A stretch of 64,000 nt of DNA from Bradyrhizobium macuxiense. Its GTDB lineage: Bacteria; Pseudomonadota; Alphaproteobacteria; Rhizobiales; Xanthobacteraceae. Below are positions 46,375 to 57,000 of the stretch, one piece after another; position 1 is the first letter of the stretch; the number at the start of each line of letters is the position of its first letter. The stretch spans positions 372,001-436,000 of the forward strand of contig NZ_VITY01000005.1 in NCBI RefSeq assembly GCF_007993935.1. The letters are read 5' to 3'. A program made the translations under genes and the position numbers. The notes below the pieces were generated by a model that had not been told where the DNA came from, did no database searches, and saw nothing but the letters and a program-made list of their open reading frames with translations.

Positions 46375-46391
46375 TTTAGAACGATCCTAAG
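46375..46391 (+). promoter_or_regulatory. Candidate Irr box (iron control element)
   Basis: TTTAGAACGATCCTAAG resembles the ICE consensus TTTAGAA-N3-TTCTAAA with two mismatches in the right arm. It lies 172 bp before the PepSY gene start, whose product is likely iron- or heme-linked. Confidence 0.5.
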
Positions 46392-46562
46392 AGTTGCTCC
46401 GAACGGCACGACGCATTGCCGCAGTTTCCCGGCGCGCTCGTTGCGCGATCGCAACACGATCAACGATAAGCCCGACACTGGACGGGTTCTAACCGCCGCG
46501 CTGCTGCGCGCATCCTTCATCGTGTTAGGCAAGAGTGGAGACTCCGGAATTAGGTAGCGACG

Positions 46563-47726
46563 TTGACTGCGACGACCAAATCCCTGCGGCGATGGGGCGC
46601 CGTCCACAAATGGACCAGCCTGATCTGCACATTGTTCATGCTGCTGTTGTGCATCACCGGCCTGCCGCTGATCTTCCACGACGAGATCGATGATCTCTTG
46701 CACAGTTCGGTCAAGCCGGCCGAAGCGCCGGCAGGCACGCCGCCGGCCGATCTGGACCATCTGCTGGCCAACGCGCTGGCGCAGGCGCCGGGCAAGGTGC
46801 CGCACTTCCTGATCTGGGATCGTGACGAACCCGGCGCGATATGGGTCAGCGTCGGTCCCTCGATCGATGCCAATCCGGTCAACAACCTGCTGATCCGGAT
46901 GGACACGCATACCGGCGCCTATCTCGATTCCCCCGACGTGACCGGCCGCTTCACCTACATCATGTTGAAGCTGCACACCGACATGTTCGCAGGGCTGCCC
47001 GGCAAGCTGTTCCTCGGCTTGATGGGGATCCTGTTCTGCGTCGCGATCATCTCCGGCATCGTGGTCTACGCGCCGTCGATGCGGAAGCTGCGCTTCGGCG
47101 CCTATCGTGCGCAGCGGACCCGCGTCGTGCGCTGGCTCGATGTGCACAATCTCGCCGGCATCCTGCTGGTCGCCTGGACGCTGGTGGTCGGCTTCACCGG
47201 CGTCATCAACACCTGGGCCGATCTCGTGCTCAAGATGTGGCAGTTCGGCCAGCTCGCCGAAATGACCGCACAGTACAAGGAGCGCCCGGTGCCGTCGAAG
47301 CTGACCTCGCTGAACGGCGCGGTTGAGGTGGCGAGGCACGCGGTGCCCGGCATGACGCCGAGCTTCGTCGCCTTCCCGGGAACGCTGTTCAGCAGCAAGA
47401 GCCACTACGCGGTGTTCCTGCACGGCGATACGCCGCTGACCTCGCGGCTCTTGAAGCCCGCGCTGATCGATGCCGAAGCCGGAATGCTGACCGACAGCCG
47501 CGACATGCCCTGGTATGTGTCGACGCTGTACGTCTCGCAGCCGCTGCATTTCGGCGACTATGGCGGCATGCCGCTCAAGATCGTCTGGGCGCTGCTCGAC
47601 ATCCTCACCATCTTCATCCTCGTGACCGGCGTGTATTTGTGGATGCGCCGGCGCAGAGCGGGCGTGAGCCAGGAACGCGCCATCGCCAATGCCGCCGCGA
47701 TCGACAACCCCGCGCTCACGTCGTGA
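46563..47726 (+). CDS. PepSY-associated transmembrane protein (iron-reductase-like)
   Basis: A 387-residue inner-membrane protein with the PepSY-TM pattern: an N-terminal RRWGAVHKWTSLICTLFMLLLCITGLPLIFHDEI, then VTGRFTYIMLKLHTDMFAGLPGKLFLGLMGILFCVAIISG, RWLDVHNLAGILLVAWTLVVGFTG and a last helix near residue 355. The conserved His residues could bind heme, as in PepSY-type siderophore reductases. The start is TTG at 46563, since a stop codon lies 9 nt upstream. An Irr-type box upstream supports an iron role. A 60-residue protein follows after 7 nt. Confidence 0.85.
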   Translation: MTATTKSLRRWGAVHKWTSLICTLFMLLLCITGLPLIFHDEIDDLLHSSVKPAEAPAGTPPADLDHLLANALAQAPGKVPHFLIWDRDEPGAIWVSVGPSIDANPVNNLLIRMDTHTGAYLDSPDVTGRFTYIMLKLHTDMFAGLPGKLFLGLMGILFCVAIISGIVVYAPSMRKLRFGAYRAQRTRVVRWLDVHNLAGILLVAWTLVVGFTGVINTWADLVLKMWQFGQLAEMTAQYKERPVPSKLTSLNGAVEVARHAVPGMTPSFVAFPGTLFSSKSHYAVFLHGDTPLTSRLLKPALIDAEAGMLTDSRDMPWYVSTLYVSQPLHFGDYGGMPLKIVWALLDILTIFILVTGVYLWMRRRRAGVSQERAIANAAAIDNPALTS

Positions 47727-47733
47727 CATCAGC

Positions 47734-47916
47734 ATGGTCGCACATCGCTCATTGACCCAGATCTTCGCTGCGCCGCTCGTCATCGCGATCGTGAGCACGG
47801 TCGGATTGATCAGCGCGCTGGTCGGCGACGGCTGGTGGGATGCCGTCTCATGGGCGGCGCTCGGCCTGCCCGTGCTGCTCTATTTGCTGTTCATCTGGCG
47901 ACGCCGGCCGAATTGA
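47734..47916 (+). CDS. Small two-helix membrane protein
   Basis: The 60-residue protein MVAHRSLTQIFAAPLVIAIV... has two hydrophobic helices (about 8-29 and 34-52) and ends in WRRRPN, so its C-terminus should be cytoplasmic. It starts 7 nt after the PepSY gene and is almost certainly an operon partner. A similar small protein often accompanies PepSY-TM genes in this group as far as I recall; it may be an accessory subunit. Function is unknown. Confidence 0.72.
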   Translation: MVAHRSLTQIFAAPLVIAIVSTVGLISALVGDGWWDAVSWAALGLPVLLYLLFIWRRRPN

Positions 47917-47921
47917 TCGGG

Positions 47922-48719
47922 CTAGATCAGCGCTTCCGCGCGCAGCGTCGCTTCGATCTCGCCGAGAATGCGCGCCAGCCGCTCGGCCCATGCGGTCTCG
48001 CCGGCCTGGTCGGAGATCAGGTCCTGGCGGATCTCGATGCCCGAATTCATCAGGCCGCGCTGCTCGCCATGCACCGGGATCGTGTAATCGGTCTCGTCGC
48101 TGACCGCATAGGGCTCGTTGTCGCCGACCACGAGATCGCCCTCGCTGCGCAGATGCTTGAGCAGCAGCGGCGGTAGCGCCTTGTCGTGGTGATACAACGT
48201 GCCGATGTGCCAGGGACGCGCGATGCCGGCATAAACCGGCGTGAAGCTGTGCAGCGACACCAGCACGGTCGGCAAGCCCTGCCGCGCACGTTCGTCGATG
48301 ATGTCGTCGATGCGCCTGTGATAGGGATCGAAGATCTGCGTGCGGCGCATCTCGGCGGCTTCGCGCGACAGGCCTTCATTGCCGGGCACGGTGGTGGCTT
48401 CGCTGATCAGCGGCACCGAGCTTGCGACATGCGGCGGGCGGTTGCAGTCGATCACGAGCCGCGAGTAGCGCTGCGCGATCAAATGCGCACCGAGCAGGTC
48501 GGAGAGCTTCGTTGCGACGCCGGCGATGCCGATGTCCCAGGCGATGTGCCGCACGAGTTCGCTTTCGGGCAGGCCGAGATCGCCGAGCGGGGAGGGAATC
48601 AGCTTGCCGTAGTGATCGCAGGTGAGCAGGAAAGGTGAGCGGCCGGCAGGATTGTGTTCAAGAACCGGCGAAACATCGGTGCTTGCAAGCAGGAAGGATG
48701 GACTGCCGCCGTAATTCAA
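47922..48719 (-). CDS. N-formylglutamate amidohydrolase-family protein
   Basis: The 265-residue protein has the family pattern PFLLTCDHYGKLIPSPLGDLGLPE, HIAWDIGIAGVATKLSDLLGAHLIAQRYSRLVIDCNRPPH and VSLHSFTPVYAG. His residues in CDHYG and LHSFTP are the probable zinc ligands. The family includes HutG-type enzymes releasing formate from N-formylglutamate, but most members are uncharacterised and no histidine-degradation genes are here. It converges on the PepSY operon and is divergent from the first transglutaminase. Confidence 0.9.
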   Translation of the reverse strand: MNYGGSPSFLLASTDVSPVLEHNPAGRSPFLLTCDHYGKLIPSPLGDLGLPESELVRHIAWDIGIAGVATKLSDLLGAHLIAQRYSRLVIDCNRPPHVASSVPLISEATTVPGNEGLSREAAEMRRTQIFDPYHRRIDDIIDERARQGLPTVLVSLHSFTPVYAGIARPWHIGTLYHHDKALPPLLLKHLRSEGDLVVGDNEPYAVSDETDYTIPVHGEQRGLMNSGIEIRQDLISDQAGETAWAERLARILGEIEATLRAEALI

Positions 48720-48822
48720 GGGCCTTTTTCCTCAACTTTGCCTATTCGAGCGGCATCTGGTCTGGAATCGAGCAGCTTTCTCTATAGATTAAGCGGTCCG
48801 AAATCACGATGATTGTTTGAAG

Positions 48823-49725
48823 ATGCCGCTGCTGACTATTCATCACAAGACCGTTTATCGCTACGCACGCCCGGTGGCGTTCGGCGAGCACCGCATCATG
48901 CTGCGCCCGCGCGACGGCCATGATCTGCGCGTGCTCGACGGCGCGCTTGCGATCGATCCGCAGCCGATGTCGCTGCGCTGGATCCACGACGTGTTCGGCA
49001 ACAGCGTCGCGATCGCAGCCTTCGACGAGCGCGCCGACACGCTGTCCTTTGTCTCGACAGCGACGGTGGAGCACAATCCCGCCGACAGGTTTGCGCTGAC
49101 GCCGGACGACGCCGCCTATTTCTATCCGTTCCTCTACGACGATGAGGAATTCCCCGATCTGCAGCAGTTCATCACGCCGCAATATGGCGACCCGAACGGC
49201 GAGCTGTCGGCCTGGGCGCGGCGCTTCCTCGATGTCGAGGCGCCGACGCTGACTTTCAAGATCCTTAGCGACATGACGCATGGCATCCGCGAGACGTTCA
49301 GTTATCGCAAGCGTTACGAGCAGGGCACCCAGCATCCGCTCGATACGCTGCGCACGAAGTCCGGTACCTGCCGCGACTATGCACTGTTCATGATCGAGGC
49401 GCTGCGCAGGCTCGGCATCGCCGCGCGCTTCGTCTCCGGCTATCTGGCGATGCCTCCCGGCAGCGCGCATGGCTATGTCGGCGGCGGCTCGACCCATGCC
49501 TGGGTGCAGGTCTATCTGCCGAGCGCGGGCTGGATCGAGTTCGATCCGACCAACGGCATCGTCGGCACGCGCGATCTGATCCGCGTCGCTGTGGCGCGCG
49601 ATCCGCGGCAGGCGATCCCGCTGCATGGCGTCTATCTCGGCGCTGCGGATGCCTTTCTCGGCATGGACGTCGACATCAAGGTCGTCTCGGTCGGCGAGAG
49701 CATGGCGGAGCGGGAGACGGCCTGA
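48823..49725 (+). CDS. Transglutaminase-like cysteine protease domain protein 1
   Basis: The 300-residue protein has an N-terminal beta domain (LTIHHKTVYRYARPVAFGEHRIMLRPRDGHD), then the transglutaminase core: Cys of SGTCRDYALFMIEALRRLG, His of STHAWVQVYLP and Asp of FDPTNG. The triad is complete. No signal peptide is visible, so it is cytosolic. In related gene groups these proteins lie near ATP-grasp and alpha-E proteins, which are absent here. It starts at 48823 and the second transglutaminase gene follows after 2 nt. Confidence 0.9.
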   Translation: MPLLTIHHKTVYRYARPVAFGEHRIMLRPRDGHDLRVLDGALAIDPQPMSLRWIHDVFGNSVAIAAFDERADTLSFVSTATVEHNPADRFALTPDDAAYFYPFLYDDEEFPDLQQFITPQYGDPNGELSAWARRFLDVEAPTLTFKILSDMTHGIRETFSYRKRYEQGTQHPLDTLRTKSGTCRDYALFMIEALRRLGIAARFVSGYLAMPPGSAHGYVGGGSTHAWVQVYLPSAGWIEFDPTNGIVGTRDLIRVAVARDPRQAIPLHGVYLGAADAFLGMDVDIKVVSVGESMAERETA

Positions 49726-49727
49726 CG

Positions 49728-50540
49728 ATGCAGATCAGGGTCGGCTTCGAGATCACCTACACGGCGCCGCAGCCGACCCCGATGGTGATCATGTTGTCGA
49801 TCCATCCGTCGCGTTACGCCGACATCGTCGGCACCGAGCGCATTGCGACCGAGCCGGATGTGCCGATCGGCCTCTATCGCGACGGCTTCGGCAATGTCTG
49901 CGGGCGTCTTGTCGCCCCTGGCGGCGGCGTCACCTTCCGCGGCAGCGCGCTGGTGCGCGATTCCGGATTGCCTGACGTCGTCAATCCGGCGGCGCAGCAG
50001 CTGCCGGTCGAGCAACTGCCCGACGACATGCTGCTTTATCTGATGCCGAGCCGCTATTGCGAGACCGACAAGCTGACCGACATCGCCTGGTCGCTGTTCG
50101 CCGGCACGCAGCCGGGCTGGGCGCGGGTGCAGGCGATCACCGATTTCGTGCACCACCACGTGACGTTCGGCTACCAGCACGCCCATCACATGAAGTCGGC
50201 GCACGACGTCTATGAAAGCCGCGCCGGCGTCTGCCGCGACTTCGCACATCTGGCGCTGACCTTCTGCCGCTGCATGGGCATTCCGGCGCGCTACTGCACC
50301 GGCTATCTCGGCGACATCGGGGTGCCGCCGGATCCCGCGCCGATGGATTTTTCCGGCTGGTTCGAGGTCTATCTGTCCGGCCAGTGGTACACCTTCGATG
50401 CCCGCCACAACACGCCGCGGATCGGCCGCATCCTGATGGCGACCGGCCGCGATGCCGCCGACGTTGCGCTCACCACGAGCTTCGGCCGGATGACGCTGGC
50501 GAAATTTGTTGTCGTGACGGATGAGGTGGCGGCGGCTTGA
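49728..50540 (+). CDS. Transglutaminase-like protein 2 lacking the usual catalytic His
   Basis: The 270-residue protein has the same fold: YDVYESRAGVCRDFAHLALTFCRCMGIPARYCTGYLGDIG, then MDFSGWFEVYLSGQWYTFDARHN. The Cys and the Asp are present, but where HAW is usual it reads SGW, so the catalytic His is missing at that spot. It may be inactive, use another His nearby, or act as a partner of the first transglutaminase, 2 nt upstream. The N-terminus (RVGFEITYTAPQPTPMVIMLSIHPSR) is a family-specific beta domain. Confidence 0.85.
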   Translation: MQIRVGFEITYTAPQPTPMVIMLSIHPSRYADIVGTERIATEPDVPIGLYRDGFGNVCGRLVAPGGGVTFRGSALVRDSGLPDVVNPAAQQLPVEQLPDDMLLYLMPSRYCETDKLTDIAWSLFAGTQPGWARVQAITDFVHHHVTFGYQHAHHMKSAHDVYESRAGVCRDFAHLALTFCRCMGIPARYCTGYLGDIGVPPDPAPMDFSGWFEVYLSGQWYTFDARHNTPRIGRILMATGRDAADVALTTSFGRMTLAKFVVVTDEVAAA

Positions 50541-50551
50541 GCCGGTCTCTC

Positions 50552-50655
50552 GTCATCGCGAGAAGCGACGACTTGTCCGCCGAAGCCTTCGGCGAAGGCG
50601 GAAGCAATCCATGTCTCCGCTGCGCAATGGATTGCTTCGCTTCGCTCGCAATGAC
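50552..50655. repeat. Palindromic intergenic repeat, family B
   Basis: GTCATCGCGAGAAGCGACGA (50552) is mirrored by TTCGCTTCGCTCGCAATGAC ending at 50655, with CCGAAGCCTTCGGCG and GCAATCCATG/ATGGATTGC inside. It ends 10 bp before the next start codon. Confidence 0.8.
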
Positions 50656-50665
50656 ATAGAGGGCC

Positions 50666-51064
50666 ATGACCTCCGATCTCCTCTTCGTCTACGGCACGCT
50701 GATGCGCGGCTTCGACCACCCGATGGCGAAGCTGCTGGCGGGCAATGCGGAATTCCTCGGGCCCGCGCAGTGCCGCGGCCGGCTCCACCTCGTGAAGCAT
50801 TATCCGGGCCTCGTCGTGTCGGACGATGCCGCCGACATCGTGCATGGCGAGCTGTTCCGCTTGCGCGAGCGCGAGGCCATGCTGCGCGAATTCGACATGT
50901 ATGAGGCCTGCGGCGAGGGCTTTCCGCAGCCGACCGAGTATGTCCGCGAGATGCTCAAGGTCACGCTCGCCGACGGCAGCGTGAGCGAGGCGTGGACCTA
51001 TCTCTACAACTGGCCGGTCACCGAGCTGCCGCGGATCGCCTCAGGAAAATTCCTCGAGCACTAG
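50666..51064 (+). CDS. Gamma-glutamylcyclotransferase-family protein
   Basis: The 132-residue protein begins with the family motif LFVYGTLMRGFDHPM. It has the predicted catalytic Glu in FDMYEACGEGFPQPTEYVRE and ends with a WTYLYNW strand. Members cyclise gamma-glutamyl amines to 5-oxoproline, in glutathione or gamma-glutamylamine turnover; bacterial ones (AIG2/YtfP type) are mostly uncharacterised. It is cytosolic. A palindromic repeat precedes it closely, so its promoter must lie in or beyond the repeat. It converges on the chlorite-dismutase-family gene. Confidence 0.88.
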   Translation: MTSDLLFVYGTLMRGFDHPMAKLLAGNAEFLGPAQCRGRLHLVKHYPGLVVSDDAADIVHGELFRLREREAMLREFDMYEACGEGFPQPTEYVREMLKVTLADGSVSEAWTYLYNWPVTELPRIASGKFLEH

Positions 51065-51069
51065 CGGCT

Positions 51070-51624
51070 TCACACTTCCCGCTCGACGCGGATGTCGACC
51101 TCGCGCTCGACGAAGCTCCATTCCTCGGTCGCGCGCAGCATGGCGACCAGTTCGTCGAACAGGCTCGCATGCTCGGGTGCGAATTCGAACCAGGTCAGGA
51201 AGTCGAAGGGCATGCCGAGGTCGCGGGCGTGAAACAGCTGGCGGGCGATCGCCGGCAGGTATTTCAAGGTCCCTGCGATGTGGTGCGACTTGTCCTCGAA
51301 GATCTTGCGGCGCTCCTCCTGGGTCAGCTCCCACCATGCCGCGGATTTCCTGATCGGGATCAGCGCCGCATGCGTCGCCTCGCTGCGGCCGAGCCCGGCC
51401 TGAACGGCGGCGAGCTTCTCGCGCTCTTCCTTCTCGGTGTAGCGCAGATGGCTCGCAACGCCGGCGAGCCGCCAGGAGGTCTGCGCCGGCAGCAGCGGCA
51501 GCGCGATCGCATCGCTCGCAACGATCGACAGCGCCGCGACCTTCGGCAGCGTCTCGCCCTTCACCCGCGTGATGGACGTGACCTGCCAGCCGCCGCTCTG
51601 CCCGCCTCTGAATGTCGTGAACAT
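51070..51624 (-). CDS. cld: Short chlorite dismutase-family heme protein
   Basis: The 184-residue protein matches the short, dimeric class of chlorite dismutase-like proteins known from Nitrobacter: AAWWELTQEERRKIFEDKSHHIAGTLKYLPAIARQLFHARDLGMPFDFLTWFEFAPEH. His114 in EDKSHH is the candidate heme ligand, and Arg128 or Arg134 the candidate distal arginine. Full members turn chlorite into chloride and oxygen; others act in heme metabolism or are uncharacterised. No perchlorate reductase genes are nearby, so detoxification is the most one can infer. It has no signal peptide. Confidence 0.87.
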   Translation of the reverse strand: MFTTFRGGQSGGWQVTSITRVKGETLPKVAALSIVASDAIALPLLPAQTSWRLAGVASHLRYTEKEEREKLAAVQAGLGRSEATHAALIPIRKSAAWWELTQEERRKIFEDKSHHIAGTLKYLPAIARQLFHARDLGMPFDFLTWFEFAPEHASLFDELVAMLRATEEWSFVEREVDIRVEREV

Positions 51625-51824
51625 GGCCTATCCAATCCCGGAACCGGGGAGGGGGCAAGGTGGCTGAAACGTCTCTCCACCGAGGAATCCGGGGTAGCCC
51701 GGTGGTGCGGCGGGGCCTGTGAATAGCCCGGAAAAATCCCACATTCTTCGTCCAACCACCCGCCGCCCCTATATGGCTAACCGGTTGATCAGCGACTCAC
51801 CGGATACCACGCTAAAATCGATCC

Positions 51825-53840
51825 ATGCGTTTCACACCCGAATTCCTCGACGAGCTGCGTGCCCGGCTTCCGGTCTCGGAAGTCGTGGGCAAGCGCGTCA
51901 AGCTCAAGAAGGCCGGGCGGGAGTGGAAGGGGCTGTCGCCGTTCCAGCAGGAGAAGACCCCATCGTTCACGGTCAACGACCAGAAGGGCTTCTACCACGA
52001 CTTCTCCTCCGGCCAGCACGGCAACATCTTCGACTTCGTGATGCAGACCGAGGGCGTCACCTTTCCGGAGGCGGTCGAGCGGCTGGCGTCGATGGCCGGC
52101 ATGGCGATCCCGGCGGCGAGCCCGGATGCGGCGCGGCACGAGCAGCGCCGCCGCACCCTGCACGACGTGATGGAACTCGCGACCAAATTCTTCGCCGACA
52201 CACTGGCCTCGCGCAATGGCGCCAAGGCGCGCGGCTATCTCGCCGACCGCGGCATCTCGCCGGCGACCCAGCTCCAGTTCCGGATGGGCTACGCGCCGCC
52301 GGATCGCTTCGCGCTGAAGGAGCATCTGGGCGCGCAGGGCATCTCCACGGAGGACATGGTGGAGGCGGGGCTGCTGGTGTCCGGCGAGGACAAGCCGGTG
52401 CCGTTCGATCGCTTCCGCGACCGCGTCATGTTCCCGATATCGGATGCCCGTGGCCGCGTCATCGCGTTCGGCGGCCGCGCGCTGGAGAAGGACGTTCCAG
52501 CAAAGTACCTAAATTCGCCGGAAACCACGCTGTTTCACAAGGGCGACAATCTCTACAATCTGTTCACCGCGCGGCAGGCCGCCCATGACGGCGCGCAGCT
52601 GATCGTCGTCGAGGGCTATGTCGACGTCATCGCCATGGTGACGTCGGGCTTTCCCGGCGCCGTCGCGCCGCTCGGCACCGCGCTGACCGAGAACCAGCTC
52701 GGCCTGCTCTGGAAGATGGTCGACGAGCCGATCCTCTGCTTCGACGGCGACCGCGCCGGGCAGAAGGCCGCGTACCGCGCGGCCGACATTGCCTTGCCGC
52801 AGCTCAAGCCCGGCAAGAGCCTGCGCATCGCGCTGCTGCCGGAAGGGCAGGACCCCGACGATCTCGCCCGCTCCGGCGGCCGCGCCGCGATCGAGGACGT
52901 GATCTCGGCCGCGCGTCCGCTCGCCGACATGATCTGGTCGCGCGAGATCGAGGGCGGCAATTTCGACACCCCCGAGCGCCGCGCCGCGCTGGAGGCTCGG
53001 ATCGGCGAGCTCACCAATGGCATCCGCGACGAGGTGGTGCGCCGCTATTACCGGCAGGACCTGCAGGAGCGGCTGCAACGCAATTTCGCCCCGGAGGGCG
53101 GCCGCGGCGGTTACGGCGGCGGCTTCGGCAGGGGCAATTTCGGCGGCGGGCGAAGCGGCGAATCACCCCGCCAGTTTGCCCCCCGCGGCCCGGCCCGAGG
53201 CGGCCAGGGGGGCCGCTTTGGCGGCAAGGGCGGCGCCACCCCCGGGATTTCACGGGGCCCGTATCAGGCCGCGAGCCCCCAACTCGCCAACAGCTCGATC
53301 ATGCGCGGCCAGCGCAGCGCGATCTCCCGCCGCGAGGCGCTGATCCTGCTATCCCTGATCAACCACCCCTGGCTGCTGCACGACCATCTGGAGGAGGTGG
53401 CGGCGCTGGAGCTTGCCCATCCCGAGGCCCACAAGCTCAGGGCCGCCATTATCGCGGCCTTTGCCCACGATCATCACCATTCCCCTGACGTCGAGGAGCA
53501 GGCCGAGAAGATGCGCGCCGACCTTGAGGCAAGCGGATTATCGCAGATTCTTCAAAGGGTTGAGCGGGCGATCACAACCCAGGCGGTGTGGGGGACGCAG
53601 ATCGGCGCGGCGCGCGAGGATGTTTTATCAACCTGGCGTCAACTCGTTGCCTTGCATCAGAAAACCCACGCCTTACTTAGGGAAAGAAAAGATGCGGAAG
53701 CGGCCTTGGCTGAAGACTCCAGCGAGGCCAATCTGGCATGGTTGCAGGATATCCAGGCCCGGATGGCAGAAGCCGACGGGACCGAAGCCCTGATTGAAGG
53801 GTTCGGCGAATTATCGGGCCGGTTCCAGCGTAATGTCTGA
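51825..53840 (+). CDS. dnaG: DNA primase
   Basis: The 671-residue primase has the N-terminal zinc-ribbon fold region, but the CHC2 ligands are gone: GLSPFQQEKTPSFTVNDQKGFYHDFSSGQHGN where CPFHxEKTPSF...CFGCG is usual. The Toprim core follows, with Glu at about 263 (VVEGYVDVIAM) and FDGDRAGQKAA at about 306. A Gly/Arg-rich linker (about 425-480) joins it to the C-terminal helicase-binding domain. It makes RNA primers at the fork. It lies 253 bp upstream of rpoD on the same strand, as in other alphaproteobacteria. Confidence 0.96.
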   Translation: MRFTPEFLDELRARLPVSEVVGKRVKLKKAGREWKGLSPFQQEKTPSFTVNDQKGFYHDFSSGQHGNIFDFVMQTEGVTFPEAVERLASMAGMAIPAASPDAARHEQRRRTLHDVMELATKFFADTLASRNGAKARGYLADRGISPATQLQFRMGYAPPDRFALKEHLGAQGISTEDMVEAGLLVSGEDKPVPFDRFRDRVMFPISDARGRVIAFGGRALEKDVPAKYLNSPETTLFHKGDNLYNLFTARQAAHDGAQLIVVEGYVDVIAMVTSGFPGAVAPLGTALTENQLGLLWKMVDEPILCFDGDRAGQKAAYRAADIALPQLKPGKSLRIALLPEGQDPDDLARSGGRAAIEDVISAARPLADMIWSREIEGGNFDTPERRAALEARIGELTNGIRDEVVRRYYRQDLQERLQRNFAPEGGRGGYGGGFGRGNFGGGRSGESPRQFAPRGPARGGQGGRFGGKGGATPGISRGPYQAASPQLANSSIMRGQRSAISRREALILLSLINHPWLLHDHLEEVAALELAHPEAHKLRAAIIAAFAHDHHHSPDVEEQAEKMRADLEASGLSQILQRVERAITTQAVWGTQIGAAREDVLSTWRQLVALHQKTHALLRERKDAEAALAEDSSEANLAWLQDIQARMAEADGTEALIEGFGELSGRFQRNV

Positions 53841-54093
53841 TAACAAAAATGCTGCGGACGGCGCCGGCCGAACCCGCAAAAAGACTCGCCAAATCCATGG
53901 TTTGGCTGCAAAAACAGGGTTAAGCGAAACTTAATAGCCTCGCGGCTATTCAAGATTGGAAACCGTCGAGACGGATGACAGGGGTGGCGAGATTTTGCGC
54001 CGCCCTTTGTGCGTCGAGAGAGTAAATCTAGATATCATGCCGATGTGTGCGCGTGGCGCCATTTTGCATGACCGCGTTTCGGGAGCTTAGTGA
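53841..54093 (+). promoter_or_regulatory. dnaG-rpoD intergenic region
   Basis: It contains the hairpin AATAGCC-TCGC-GGCTATT at about 53933-53950 with no T run, then an AT-rich stretch before rpoD, whose start is preceded by GGGAGCTTAGTGA. No promoter boxes are clear. It may hold a second rpoD promoter besides read-through from dnaG. Confidence 0.45.
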
Positions 54094-56226
<2,133 letters not shown>

Positions 56227-56250
56227 TCCAGTCGGTATCCATCGAAAAGA

Positions 56251-56280
56251 ACGGCGGGCTTGGGCCCGCCGTTTTTGTTT
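56251..56280 (+). terminator. rpoD terminator
   Basis: ACGGCGGGC pairs with GCCCGCCGT across a TTGG loop, then TTTTTG. It begins 25 nt after the rpoD stop codon. Confidence 0.9.
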
Positions 56281-56322
56281 GGCTAGATCGCATTACGTTT
56301 CGAAGGCTAGCGCCCGCGGGCC

Positions 56323-56504
56323 ACCCCTCTCCCCAACCCTCCCCCGCAAGGGGGGAGGGAGCCTGACTAGCGTGCTTGCATCACATCGCTCTACGGCTGG
56401 CACTTCGCGCAACGATGCGTGCCATGTGCTGCTGGTCGCAGACGTGAGGGACGTGCTGGCGGCAGGGCTCCCTCCCCCCTTGCGGGGGAGGGTGGGGAGA
56501 GGGG
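56323..56504. repeat. Palindromic intergenic repeat, family F (long copy)
   Basis: ACCCCTCTCCCC at 56323 is mirrored by GGGGAGAGGGG ending at 56504. Inner arms are CCTCCCCCGCAAGGGGGGAGG and its complement, about 100 bp apart; the centre is unrelated to the copy at 16464-16600. It lies between converging rpoD and the small minus-strand gene. Confidence 0.8.
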
Positions 56505-56581
56505 CGCCGCTTGCTCTGATGCTGATGGCGTTCGGAGACAGGTCAGCGAGTGGACTTGGCGACGCAACCAGCTCGCCCGCG

Positions 56582-56818
56582 CTACTTCTTCTTCGCCCCG
56601 ACCCGCTCGATGGACTTGATCTCGAGCGGCGGGCGGCCACCCTTTTCGGCGATCTCGCGGTCCTGGTCGCGCAGGAAGGCGCGCACCGGCTCGTCGCCGT
56701 CGAGCCCGCCAATGAGCTCCGAGGGCACGCGGCGGTTGGAGCGCTGCGAGCCGTCTTCATAGAAGACGTTGAAGAAGGCGAATTCGCCTTTGGGATTGGT
56801 CCCGGGTTTTTTCGGCAT
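56582..56818 (-). CDS. Conserved small basic protein of unknown function
   Basis: The 78-residue protein MPKKPGTNPKGEFAFFNVFYEDG... ends IERVGAKKK and is rich in Lys/Arg at both ends. It contains the compact pattern EFAFFNVFYEDGSQRSNRRVPSELIGGLDGDEPVRAFLRDQDREIAEKGGRPPLEI. I recall similar proteins in related genomes without known role. The start follows GAGGACAAGCCGCGC. It is the only gene between rpoD and the CHAT gene. Confidence 0.7.
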   Translation of the reverse strand: MPKKPGTNPKGEFAFFNVFYEDGSQRSNRRVPSELIGGLDGDEPVRAFLRDQDREIAEKGGRPPLEIKSIERVGAKKK

Positions 56819-57000
56819 GCGCGGCTTGTCCTCGATCGGAGCAGGGCTGTCAAAGCAAATCCTGCGCGCTTGCGCGCTGGGCTGCCCTGCGCAATCCGGC
56901 GGCGAAGGCCCTTGCGATGCGATCGGACGTAGTCCCGCGACATGTCAAGATGACAACGGCCTGCGAGATGTCCACCGTTCTGTTGCGTCCGGTGTCCGCC

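Noticed and set aside
45894..47798. A 634-codon minus-strand frame across the DUF1275 pseudogene and PepSY gene
   Set aside because: It is the reverse strand of the PepSY protein; composition is His/Arg/Gln-rich noise.
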